From NCBI RefSeq assembly GCF_900168065.1, contig NZ_FUZZ01000003.1:124001-188000 (forward strand): a DNA stretch of 64,000 nt, given 5' to 3'. Position numbers and translations under genes: made by a program. Shown in pieces: positions 48,960 through 56,758 of this stretch. Every line of letters begins with the position of its first letter. The first letter of the stretch is position 1. This DNA comes from Chitinophaga ginsengisegetis (GTDB lineage: Bacteria > Bacteroidota > Bacteroidia > Chitinophagales > Chitinophagaceae). The notes beneath the pieces are model-generated. The model was given only the letters and a program-made list of their open reading frames with translations. It did no database searches and was not told the DNA's origin.

Positions 48960-49544
48960 TTATTTATCGTTGTCGAGGAAGAAATATACGACCAGGATCT
49001 GTGCATTATCCGGGCCTATGTTGCGGGGTTTATGTCCGAGGCGGCCGTCGAAGAAGAGGGAGTCGCCTTCTTCCAGCACATATTTTTCGTTATCAATGAG
49101 GTACTCAACGGTGCCTTTGATAATGTATTTGTACTCGTAGGCATCTGTTTTTACTGTCTGGGAGCGGTGGGCGCCCTTTTTCAACTCCAGCAAAACGATA
49201 TCCACCGGGAAATTCTTTACATTTTTAGTGAGCACCCGTTTATATATAAATCCTTTGGCAGGCTCTTTTTCAAACTCCTGGTAGGCGGCTTTTTGTTTGA
49301 TGATGACCTTCGCGCTCTGGGTTTGCTGATCGATTTCATTAAAGAACTCGTTCATATCCAGCCGGAGGGCCTTGATAATATTGATGAGTACCAGCAGGGA
49401 GGGTACCGTTCTGTTATTCTCTATCTGGGATATCAGCCCTTTACTCACCTCAGCCCTGTCGGCCAGCTCCTGGATGGTAATTCCTTTCGCCTTTCTCTTT
49501 TCCTTGATCTTATTACTGATCTGTATGATGATATCCTCTGTCAT
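48960..49544 (-). CDS. XRE family regulator with cupin sensor domain
   Basis: A 194-residue regulator; the start at 49544 (MTEDIIIQISNKIKEKRKAKG) is chosen as the first ATG before the helix-turn-helix. DNA-binding domain: ITIQELADRAEVSKGLISQIENNRTVPSLLVLINIIKAL (about residues 22-60). The C-terminal cupin has HRSQTVKTDAYEYKYIIKGTVEYLIDNEKYVLEEGDSLFFDGRLGHKPRN (about 126-176), with a small-ligand pocket lined by His and Glu. It lies directly upstream of susC on the same strand and very probably regulates susCD and the DUF5690 gene through the shared operator. Confidence 0.88.
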   Translation of the reverse strand: MTEDIIIQISNKIKEKRKAKGITIQELADRAEVSKGLISQIENNRTVPSLLVLINIIKALRLDMNEFFNEIDQQTQSAKVIIKQKAAYQEFEKEPAKGFIYKRVLTKNVKNFPVDIVLLELKKGAHRSQTVKTDAYEYKYIIKGTVEYLIDNEKYVLEEGDSLFFDGRLGHKPRNIGPDNAQILVVYFFLDNDK

Positions 49545-49632
49545 ATTAATTGTAGTTAAAACAAATATAAGCAGAAAGCGGCCAGGATAAAAACGTTCAT
49601 CATTCTCCCTATATTTACACAAAATAGCATTC

Positions 49633-50199
49633 ATGTTCAGCATCGACCAAATTCTGGCCATTACCTTTACATTATTTGCGGTTATTGATATTGTTGGCTC
49701 TATCCCGGTACTGGTATCCCTGAAAGAAAAGCTTGGCCACATAGATGCCGGCAAAGCCACGCTGGCTTCGGGTTTCCTGATGATTTTGTTCCTGCTGGTG
49801 GGAGAACCGTTCCTTAAATTGCTGAGCGTAGACGTACATTCCTTTGCGGTAGCGGGTTCTATCGTAATATTTGTAATCGGGCTGGAAATGATCCTGGGAC
49901 TGGAGTTCTTTAAAACAGACCCTGATGCCAAGGCCGGCAGCGTGGTACCCATCGCCTTTCCGCTGATAGCCGGCTCCGGTACGCTGACCACCATCATGTC
50001 GCTGAAAGCTAACTTCGGGCAGTATAATATACTGGCCGGTATCTGCCTGAACCTGGTGATCATATACCTGGTACTCCGCAGTCTGAATTACATAGAACGC
50101 ATGCTGGGCAAGGCCGGGCTGATGGTGCTCCGCAAATTTTTCGGGGTGATCCTGCTGGCTATTGCAGTAAAAATCTTTAAAAGTAATATCAATCTTTAA
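49633..50199 (+). CDS. MarC family integral membrane protein
   Basis: A 188-residue protein with six helices; FTLFAVIDIVGSIPVLVSL and VPIAFPLIAGSGTLTTIMSL (about residues 113-133) are the paired pore-like segments of MarC, with Pro in each. The length is near the family's usual 190-220. Its role is not firmly established; early links to multiple-antibiotic resistance were withdrawn. It is divergent from the XRE gene (88 bases). Confidence 0.88.
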   Translation: MFSIDQILAITFTLFAVIDIVGSIPVLVSLKEKLGHIDAGKATLASGFLMILFLLVGEPFLKLLSVDVHSFAVAGSIVIFVIGLEMILGLEFFKTDPDAKAGSVVPIAFPLIAGSGTLTTIMSLKANFGQYNILAGICLNLVIIYLVLRSLNYIERMLGKAGLMVLRKFFGVILLAIAVKIFKSNINL

Positions 50200-50204
50200 T
50201 GCAA

Positions 50205-50236
50205 TTTGGGATTGTACATTAGAAAATGTAGATTTG
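50205..50236 (+). promoter_or_regulatory. Promoter of tRNA-Arg(CCG)
   Basis: TTTG (50205-50208), 20-base spacer and TAGATTTG (50229-50236) match the Bacteroidota consensus, with the tRNA 5' end 13 bases downstream. Confidence 0.75.
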
Positions 50237-50248
50237 CGCGAGTTTTAT

Positions 50249-50323
50249 GGCCTCGTAGTACAATGGATAGTATAAGAGTTTCCGAAGCTCCAGATTCAAG
50301 TTCGATTCTTGACGAGGCTACCA
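50249..50323 (+). tRNA. tRNA-Arg (anticodon CCG)
   Basis: Acceptor GGCCTCG pairs with CGAGGCT, the D arm is GTAC/GTAT, and the anticodon loop TTCCGAA gives anticodon CCG. The stem is AGAGT/GCTCC with one A-C mismatch at its outer end. The T arm is TCAAG-TTCGATT-CTTGA and the discriminator is A50320. CCA follows at 50321-50323 and may be coincidental. It reads CGG codons. Confidence 0.92.
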
Positions 50324-50330
50324 AAGAATA

Positions 50331-50408
50331 TTAATTCGCCCAATTTCAGTAAAGCTGGAATTGGGCGAGTTAATGATTATGATAGATTGTTTATTAACTC
50401 GCCTTTTT
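50331..50408 (+). terminator. Overlapping hairpins after tRNA-Arg(CCG), second one followed by T tract
   Basis: Arm 1 (50331-50349) pairs with arm 2 (50354-50373) in a stem of about 19 bp with two G-T pairs. The last ten bases of arm 2, GGCGAGTTAA (50364-50373), also pair perfectly with arm 3 TTAACTCGCC (50394-50403), which is followed by TTTTT. Arms 1 and 3 are near-repeats, so the two hairpins exclude one another. Confidence 0.75.
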
Positions 50409-50571
50409 GACCCTGGCAAATTTTAATGATTCTGTACCTTAATTTCGCTATAGACTAACTGAAAGACTGGAAAAAAGAAATAGAGATTAAGTAGGCATCT
50501 ATGTTAACTGAAGTCTTATATAAATAAACTGTAACCTGATTTAATAATTAACCCATCCCTGATTTAAATCT

Positions 50572-51978
50572 ATGAAAAGAACATTATCATTGCTGTTATT
50601 GCTAACAGCAATAGTATCCGGAGGTAAGGCGCAAACCTATATTAACAATCAAACCACACTGCAACCTTCATCAAATTTTTACATTTCGGGAACAGCACAA
50701 TCGAACACGCTGAAAACAACGGCAGGTACAAGTGCTACCGGAATGTCCCACTTCCATATGTTTACCGGCGACGGCAATACCCCCGCTAATCTCAGATGGA
50801 CCCAGGCTTTTATTGGGTTGGAGGGAGCTTCCAATGCAGGCGCCGATTTCAGAATATTCCGGTATTCAAATACCGGTGCATTCTTAGGGACCGGGCTCGC
50901 CATAGAAAGGGCAACCGGTAACGTTATTGTTAATAATCTTACAGCTGCTAATGCATCTAAAATACAGGGTACTGGTACCGCTGCTAACCAATCCTATCTG
51001 CAATTCATGCAAAGCGATAATATCACCAGGGATGGATATGTGGGCATGGGGAGTGGCGCTAATAAGGATATCTATCTTGTCAGTGATAATGGCAATATTA
51101 ATCTGAACCCCAAAACCGGCGGAGGAGCCTTCCAGGTAGCCAGTGCACAGGTACAAAATACAACCGGTACCTTCCTGATGTCAAATGCTACTTCTAATAA
51201 TATAAGCTTCAACGCAGTGGGTTTGGCCGGACCTTCTTTTACCACTAGGAGCATTGGCAGTAAGGTTATTTTGTGGAATGCCCCATTGAATGCTACTACC
51301 TCCGGCTGGGACGTCGGTATGGAAACTAATCATATGTGGTTTGGTATCGCTTCAGCTTCAAATGCTCAAGGCTTTAAATTTTACGGTGGCACTACTCAAA
51401 TCGGCAGAATTGATGGTATGGGAGCCACCGACTGGGAAGGGCAAGGCAGATTTAAAGGCTGGTATACAGCCAACGGAACCGGCCCTGCTGCAGAAATAGG
51501 GATATCTGCCGGACGTGCAGCATTTATTGGTTTTGACCGGACACCCGGAGCAACAAAATACCTACCTGTGCTGCTTTCCGGAGGTACCACGGCTACTAAT
51601 CAAAAAACGCTCATCATTACCGATGCAGGCGTTGGTATCGGAACCTTAACTCCCCAGTCTGAACTTTCCGTGAAAGGCACCATCACCGCACAACGGGTAA
51701 AAGTAACCCAAACCGGCTGGGCAGACTATGTATTCCATAAAAACTATCAACTTCCTTCTTTAGCCGAGGTAGAAGCCTATGTGCGCTCCAACCAACACCT
51801 GGAGGGTATTCCTTCTGCAGCAGAAGTAGAAAAAGAAGGTATTGACGTGGGAGAAATGAATAAAAAATTACTGGCGAAAGTGGAGGAGTTAACGCTATAC
51901 CTGATTGAACAGAATAAGAAGATCACTGCATTGGAAGAGTGGAAGAAACAACAGGAAAAACTCTCCATTCATCCCTAG
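50572..51978 (+). CDS. Secreted fibre-like protein with tail-fibre-type C-terminus
   Basis: A 468-residue protein with signal peptide (MKRTLSLLLLLTAIVSGGKAQ). The long middle is Gly/Thr/Asn-rich with beta-repeat character, as in VYLVSDNGNINLNPKTGGG and HMWFGIASASNAQGFKFYGG. The C-terminal part, WADYVFHKNYQLPSLAEVEAYV followed by HLEGIPSAAEVEKEGIDVGEMNKKLLAKVEELTLYLIEQNKKI, matches the recurrent trimerising segment of Bacteroidota fibre-like proteins and ends in a coiled coil (about residues 415-460). It probably trimerises on the cell surface or outside. A strong terminator follows. Confidence 0.7.
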   Translation: MKRTLSLLLLLTAIVSGGKAQTYINNQTTLQPSSNFYISGTAQSNTLKTTAGTSATGMSHFHMFTGDGNTPANLRWTQAFIGLEGASNAGADFRIFRYSNTGAFLGTGLAIERATGNVIVNNLTAANASKIQGTGTAANQSYLQFMQSDNITRDGYVGMGSGANKDIYLVSDNGNINLNPKTGGGAFQVASAQVQNTTGTFLMSNATSNNISFNAVGLAGPSFTTRSIGSKVILWNAPLNATTSGWDVGMETNHMWFGIASASNAQGFKFYGGTTQIGRIDGMGATDWEGQGRFKGWYTANGTGPAAEIGISAGRAAFIGFDRTPGATKYLPVLLSGGTTATNQKTLIITDAGVGIGTLTPQSELSVKGTITAQRVKVTQTGWADYVFHKNYQLPSLAEVEAYVRSNQHLEGIPSAAEVEKEGIDVGEMNKKLLAKVEELTLYLIEQNKKITALEEWKKQQEKLSIHP

Positions 51979-52003
51979 TCACAAGGACATACCATTAATC
52001 TGT

Positions 52004-52045
52004 AAAGTACCGGCACACTCCAGGATTGCCGGTACTTTATTTTTA
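52004..52045 (+). terminator. Intrinsic terminator after fibre-like gene
   Basis: AAAGTACCGGCA (52004-52015) and TGCCGGTACTTT (52027-52038) form a perfect 12-bp stem with an 11-base loop, followed by ATTTTT. Confidence 0.9.
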
Positions 52046-52204
52046 CAATCCTTTCGATAACGGAAAATCTTAAATATCCCAACGCCCGATTCTCAAAAAT
52101 CAGGCTCCTGGTAACCGCCAATCAGACAGCTACACATAATCAAAAAATATATTCAATAAAGTGCTTTTTATAATAGAGAAAGAGTTTATTTGTATGTTAA
52201 TGTT

Positions 52205-52212
52205 TAGCTTTG
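52205..52212 (+). promoter_or_regulatory. -7 element of perosamine gene cluster
   Basis: TAGCTTTG matches TAnnTTTG. Transcription from here would leave a leader of about 105 bases before the aminotransferase gene, with no obvious riboswitch. Confidence 0.5.
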
Positions 52213-52323
52213 CAAGCGATTTTCCGGACTTTTAAAAGTAAATACATATACTCCTTAAGCCGTGGAAATCCATAATAAAACAACTGCTTCCGTTAAAATC
52301 ATTCATCTTGATAATTATTATCC

Positions 52324-53436
52324 ATGAATAATTATAAAATACCTGTCTACAGACCTTCTTTAGGAGAACTGGAAAAGAAAAATGTATTGGAGTGTTTAGA
52401 CTCTACATGGATTTCATCCAAAGGAAAGTTTATTACCGAATTTGAAAGAGGGTTTGCCGATTATTTAGGTATGGATCATGCAGCTGCTGTTTGCAACGGC
52501 ACAGTTGCCCTGCACCTCGCGTTGGTGGCATTGGGTATTGGCAGCGGAGATGAGGTGATAGTACCTACTTTAACCTATATCGCATCTGTAAACGCTATCG
52601 CCTATACAGGCGCCACACCCGTTTTTGTTGATTCAGTGGCGGAAACGTGGCAGATCAGCCCTGCAGACGTGAAGAAAAAGATCACCAGCAAAACCAAGGC
52701 AGTCATTGCGGTTCATTTATACGGACACCCCTGTGAAATGGATACCCTGGCGGCTATCTGTAAAGAACATGACCTTTTCCTGATAGAAGACTGCGCAGAG
52801 GCCATTGGAAGCAAATACAAAAACAAATATGCCGGCACCTTTGGCGATATCTCCACCTTCAGCTTCTTTGGCAATAAAACAATTACTACAGGCGAAGGCG
52901 GCATGGTAGTAACAAACGACCAAACCCTATACGACCGTATGGTGCATTTCAAAGGCCAGGGGCTGGCAAAGCACCGGGAGTACTGGCATGATGTGATCGG
53001 CTATAATTACCGCATGACAAACATCTGTGCGGCTATCGGAGTGGCACAACTATCAAAGGTAGAAGAAATCATCGCTAAAAAGAGAGAGATTGCAAAAGCA
53101 TACCAAAACGCCTTTAAAGGCTCCAGTGTTACTTTTCATGCAGAAACTGAAAATACGTTTCATTCCTATTGGATGTGTTCCATCCTGGTGAAGAACGCCG
53201 ATGAACGCGATGAGGTACGGGATGTTCTTAAAAAAGCAGGCGTTGAAACAAGACCACTCTTCTATCCCGCCCATACCATGCCTATGTATTCGGGTAAATA
53301 TGAAAGACATATCGTAGCTGAAGACTTAGGCTGGAGAGGTATTAATCTTCCGAGCTTCCCTGAGCTAACTTTTGAAGAGATCACATACATCACCCATCTC
53401 ATTCTTAATTATTATAAAAACAGGGAGACTGTCTGA
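52324..53436 (+). CDS. per: GDP-perosamine synthase (DegT/DnrJ/EryC1 aminotransferase)
   Basis: A 370-residue PLP enzyme that transfers an amino group from glutamate to GDP-4-keto-6-deoxymannose. The PLP Lys is in STFSFFGNKTITTGEGGMV (about residue 185). Other segments, PVYRPSLGELEKKNVLECLDSTWISSKG, VPTLTYIASVNAI, HLYGHPCEM, YWHDVIGYNYRMTNICAAIG and AEDLGWRGINLPSFPEL, closely match the Per/RfbE group from O157-type antigens. The sequence resemblance is unusually strong. The supplying dehydratase Gmd is encoded 9 kb downstream on the other strand. Confidence 0.87.
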   Translation: MNNYKIPVYRPSLGELEKKNVLECLDSTWISSKGKFITEFERGFADYLGMDHAAAVCNGTVALHLALVALGIGSGDEVIVPTLTYIASVNAIAYTGATPVFVDSVAETWQISPADVKKKITSKTKAVIAVHLYGHPCEMDTLAAICKEHDLFLIEDCAEAIGSKYKNKYAGTFGDISTFSFFGNKTITTGEGGMVVTNDQTLYDRMVHFKGQGLAKHREYWHDVIGYNYRMTNICAAIGVAQLSKVEEIIAKKREIAKAYQNAFKGSSVTFHAETENTFHSYWMCSILVKNADERDEVRDVLKKAGVETRPLFYPAHTMPMYSGKYERHIVAEDLGWRGINLPSFPELTFEEITYITHLILNYYKNRETV

Positions 53437-53440
53437 GGTT

Positions 53441-54625
53441 ATGCAGAAAAGAAAAATAGGCATACATGCCGCAGGCTTTATCGGATGGGGAGGCGGAATT
53501 GATTTTCTCAGGATGATCATCCGGGGCATTCTTTCCACAAAAAAATATGAGGTTATTGTACTATTACCTGACCGTCTGACTTTTAAGGATAAGATAAAAA
53601 GAAGCCTGTCACGTTTCAGCTTAACAGCAAATAAAAATACTCCCCGGCAATTCAGCGATCAACGGAATTTATTCAGGGAATTTAGCCCCGAAGCGGTAAG
53701 TGTTTCCTATAAAAAAAGTCTAAAGAAAGCAGTAAAACGACATCATATCGACCTGCTCATTCCCTGCATAGAAGTAGTAAATCCGGATATTGATATTCCC
53801 TGGGTAGGCTATATCTACGATTTCCAGCATGAATATCTTACACAATTTTTCACTCCCGAAGAAATTAAACACCGGCAAATACAATTTGGCAACACAGTAC
53901 ACACTGCCAAAAATGTGATTGTAAACTCATACGCAGTAAAAAAAGATATTGAAAAATTTTACCCGGATAGTACTGCCAAGGTCACTAATCTTCCTTTTAC
54001 ACCTTTATTCAACAGGCAATTACTCAGCAGTAATTTTACGGAGATAAAGAATAGATATGCCTTACCCGATAAGTATTTTATAATCTCCAATCAGTTCTGG
54101 ATACATAAGTCGCATATTACGGCTTTCCGCGCCCTGCAAATTTTACATTCCATATCAAATGAACGGGTGGCTATTGTATGTACAGGTGACACCGGTGATT
54201 CCAGACGCGCTGATTATTTTGATTCGCTGAAAAAAGAGATTCGGGATTTAGGAATTGAGGACAAAGTATTTTTCCTGGGGTATATCTCAAAGCCGGATCA
54301 GATCCAGCTATTATTGCATTCAGTAGCACTGATACAGCCCACCCTGTTTGAGGGCGGACCTGGCGGCGGCGCTACTTACGACGCTATTGCCTTTTCAAAG
54401 CCAGCTATTATATCCGATATAGATATTAATAGAGAAATAAATGATCCGCTGGTAACTTTTTTCCAGGTAAATAATCATGCAGACCTGGCAGATAAGATGA
54501 AAGCGGTGCTGGAACAACATAAAAGCAGCCATTGGCAGCTGGATGCTGATAAACTGGAAGAAGAAACAGCACAAAGAATAAGCGTACTGGGAGATGTACT
54601 TTCAGCGCTTATTGATTCAATTTGA
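53441..54625 (+). CDS. Glycosyltransferase (GT4-like)
   Basis: A 394-residue cytosolic or peripheral membrane transferase. The start at 53441 has TGAGG six bases before it and lies 4 bases after the per stop; the earlier frame runs through per. The N-terminal Rossmann domain opens KIGIHAAGFIGWGGGIDFLRM. The C-terminal nucleotide-binding half has FFLGYISKPDQIQLLLHSVALIQPTLFEGGPGGGATYDAIAFSKPAIISD (about residues 285-335), with the Glu-x7-Glu-like GT-B motif partly replaced (FEGGPGG). Being between perosamine synthase and an acetyltransferase, it probably transfers N-acetylperosamine onto a lipid-linked glycan. Confidence 0.78.
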   Translation: MQKRKIGIHAAGFIGWGGGIDFLRMIIRGILSTKKYEVIVLLPDRLTFKDKIKRSLSRFSLTANKNTPRQFSDQRNLFREFSPEAVSVSYKKSLKKAVKRHHIDLLIPCIEVVNPDIDIPWVGYIYDFQHEYLTQFFTPEEIKHRQIQFGNTVHTAKNVIVNSYAVKKDIEKFYPDSTAKVTNLPFTPLFNRQLLSSNFTEIKNRYALPDKYFIISNQFWIHKSHITAFRALQILHSISNERVAIVCTGDTGDSRRADYFDSLKKEIRDLGIEDKVFFLGYISKPDQIQLLLHSVALIQPTLFEGGPGGGATYDAIAFSKPAIISDIDINREINDPLVTFFQVNNHADLADKMKAVLEQHKSSHWQLDADKLEEETAQRISVLGDVLSALIDSI

Positions 54626-54645
54626 TTACCCTTTAATTTTACCCG

Positions 54646-55263
54646 ATGAAAGACATCTATATTTTAGGCGCCGGAGGATTTGCAAGAGAAGTCTATTTTT
54701 TAATTACACAGATTGGCCAATACAATATTAGGGGCTTTGTGGATATAACAGCTGGTCCGGAGATAAAGATAGGCCATCAGTTGGTGGATGTCATCGGAGA
54801 AAACGACTTACATAAGCTGCAGGGGGTATCTCTCGCAGTAGGTATTGGAAACCCTCGGATTATTAAAAAATTAACAGACATCTTCGGAGAGAAATTTGAT
54901 TTTCCTAACCTGATTCATCCCTCCGTAGTAGCGGATTTCAGCAATATTTCATGGGGCCGGGGGAATATTGTAACTGCCAACTGCATTTTCACAACTGATA
55001 TAAAAATAGGGTCCTATAATATTTTCAACTTAGCCACTACCGTTGGACATGATGCCGAGATTGGCAATTGTAACGTACTCAATCCCTGTGTATCCATATC
55101 AGGCTTTGTAAAAGTAGGAGATGCCAACCTCATCGGAGTAAAGGCCACTATCCTGGAAAACAAAACAGTTGGGAATAACGCTATTGTAGGCGCTGCCAGT
55201 TTGGTACTGAAGAATGTACCGGATGATGTTACTGTAGTTGGAGTGCCGGCAGTGATAAAATAA
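54646..55263 (+). CDS. NeuD/PglD/PerB-type sugar acetyltransferase
   Basis: A 205-residue hexapeptide-repeat acyltransferase. The N-terminal UDP- or GDP-sugar-binding Rossmann start (DIYILGAGGFAREVYFL) is followed by the left-handed helix with IGSYNIFNLATTVGHDAEIGNCNVLNPCVSISG, and the catalytic His in VGHDAEIG (about residue 130). The C-terminal VPAVIK motif is typical. It follows the glycosyltransferase by 20 bases. PerB-type enzymes acetylate the 4-amino group of GDP-perosamine, which would give GDP-N-acetylperosamine. Confidence 0.82.
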   Translation: MKDIYILGAGGFAREVYFLITQIGQYNIRGFVDITAGPEIKIGHQLVDVIGENDLHKLQGVSLAVGIGNPRIIKKLTDIFGEKFDFPNLIHPSVVADFSNISWGRGNIVTANCIFTTDIKIGSYNIFNLATTVGHDAEIGNCNVLNPCVSISGFVKVGDANLIGVKATILENKTVGNNAIVGAASLVLKNVPDDVTVVGVPAVIK

Positions 55264-55334
55264 TTTTCTTTGAAAGAGATCAAACACCATTTATAAAGAA
55301 AGACTAATATTTAATCACTTTACATACTTATCAT

Positions 55335-56522
55335 TTACTTATCAATAACGGTAAGTATTGCTTTTGATTCTCTTTCGAAGAAATCTCTTTCATTAAATCT
55401 GGCCAGATTTATTTCCTTATCACTATTTCTATTACGGTCGTACACAACATAAATTTCTTTATCAGGCCCTTCACATGCGTCTGGATAAGAAACATGGGAA
55501 CGAGCGTCTATCAATAAGCTATGTGGCCATGTTTTCCCATCATCCGTTGACAGGAAAGCCCTCATATTTACTCTTTCATTGCTAGCATTCAGTATCAATA
55601 GCAAATTCCCTGAGTTTAATCGTTGAATATGAAATCGGCTATCAGCAGTAGGTTCGATTGCTGTAAAAGAAGCAGCTTTACTCCATTGTTTATTAGTACC
55701 GCTGGTTTTGGAATAGAAAATACCTTTCTTTGTTCGCAAAAGGCAGAGATACTGACCATTCTTTAATCCGACAATCTGAGGTTCATCAAAGTCCCTTATG
55801 TTATTATCCAATGGTATTGTTGAAGCACGTGATATAATTTTGAACGTCTTTTTTATTGCATCATATTCAGATGCTACAACAAATACGCCTGAAGCCTTTA
55901 CGGGTGTTGGTTTTTCAAGCCAAAGGGCAACAGGCATTAGAATCTTTGTTTTTGATTGATAGCTATAAATGGGCTTATTGATCATGACACCATTAGTTAA
56001 TGATTCGGGTTTGGAAAACTGAATTTTATCTGTAGAGAAATCCAGTAGACTAGTCCATACACCACCTTTACCGTCCCACCATCCTTTTGATTGTGCCCAA
56101 AAGAGATGCACTTCTCCGTTAACATCCTTCCATAATCCTGGGTCAAATACGCGATAACCGTTATCTGGCGGCGCAACAATAAGTGCATTTTTGCTCCAGG
56201 TCTTACCACCATCTGGGCTTTCGGCTACTGTAACATAATTACCGGCGCCTTCACCTGCAGTACCACTATACCATGCAACAACCAGATGTTTTTTTTCAGT
56301 AATTTCAATTGAGGGGACCCCTTGCCAGTGCCTTTGAGTATAAAGTGGGTTCTGAGTTACATTGGATAGCAATCGTGCCGCCGGCTGATCTTTAACTAGA
56401 TCCAATGGATCAATCGATACAATTGGTGACACACTACTGTTATTATCATTTTTTTTACAACCAGTGAACGAGAGTAATAAGCATAGGAATATCACATCAA
56501 AAAAAAGAATTTCTTTTTTCAT
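55335..56522 (-). CDS. Sialidase/BNR-repeat lipoprotein
   Basis: A 395-residue lipoprotein (MKKEILFFDVIFLCLLLSFTGC, lipobox FTGC). The mature protein is a six-bladed propeller with Asp-box motifs SPDGGKTW (about residue 105) and STDDGKTW (about 328), and blade segments YRVFDPGLWKDVNGEVHLFWAQSKG and DFDEPQIVGLKNGQYLCLL. The usual Arg triad of GH33 sialidases cannot be verified by eye, so it may be an exo-alpha-sialidase-like hydrolase or a non-catalytic carbohydrate binder. It has clearly lower GC than its neighbours and lies between the perosamine genes and an ABC-F gene, which may indicate transfer. Confidence 0.7.
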   Translation of the reverse strand: MKKEILFFDVIFLCLLLSFTGCKKNDNNSSVSPIVSIDPLDLVKDQPAARLLSNVTQNPLYTQRHWQGVPSIEITEKKHLVVAWYSGTAGEGAGNYVTVAESPDGGKTWSKNALIVAPPDNGYRVFDPGLWKDVNGEVHLFWAQSKGWWDGKGGVWTSLLDFSTDKIQFSKPESLTNGVMINKPIYSYQSKTKILMPVALWLEKPTPVKASGVFVVASEYDAIKKTFKIISRASTIPLDNNIRDFDEPQIVGLKNGQYLCLLRTKKGIFYSKTSGTNKQWSKAASFTAIEPTADSRFHIQRLNSGNLLLILNASNERVNMRAFLSTDDGKTWPHSLLIDARSHVSYPDACEGPDKEIYVVYDRNRNSDKEINLARFNERDFFERESKAILTVIDK

Positions 56523-56758
56523 ATATAGTTAAGTAAAAGACTCTTTAAACGAAAGAAATTATTTTTAATTTAGATTGAATTTTATAATGCGGTTAACAAC
56601 TTAAAGCCACTCCAAGACTAAATATATCTATAGCAGAGTGTTACCCCATCGAAATTCTGGCTAAACCTCAAATAAATAACGTAAAATCATCTTGTCCCCT
56701 CTAAGGGTTACAAAAATAATATTGATATTTTCTGCATTCGTATCATATTCCTTCAGCT

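Larger units (their letters stand above)
51979..52323. other. Gap before the polysaccharide genes
   Basis: This 345-base gap contains the terminator of the fibre-like gene (52004-52045) and a -7 box TAGCTTTG (52205-52212). An AT-rich stretch lies between them and a 111-base leader follows. No gene is seen. Confidence 0.6.

Noticed and set aside
8429..50323. The two tRNA-Arg genes as attachment sites bounding an integrated element
   Set aside because: The tRNAs differ in anticodon and T arm, no direct repeat of a tRNA 3' end was found, and no integrase lies between them.
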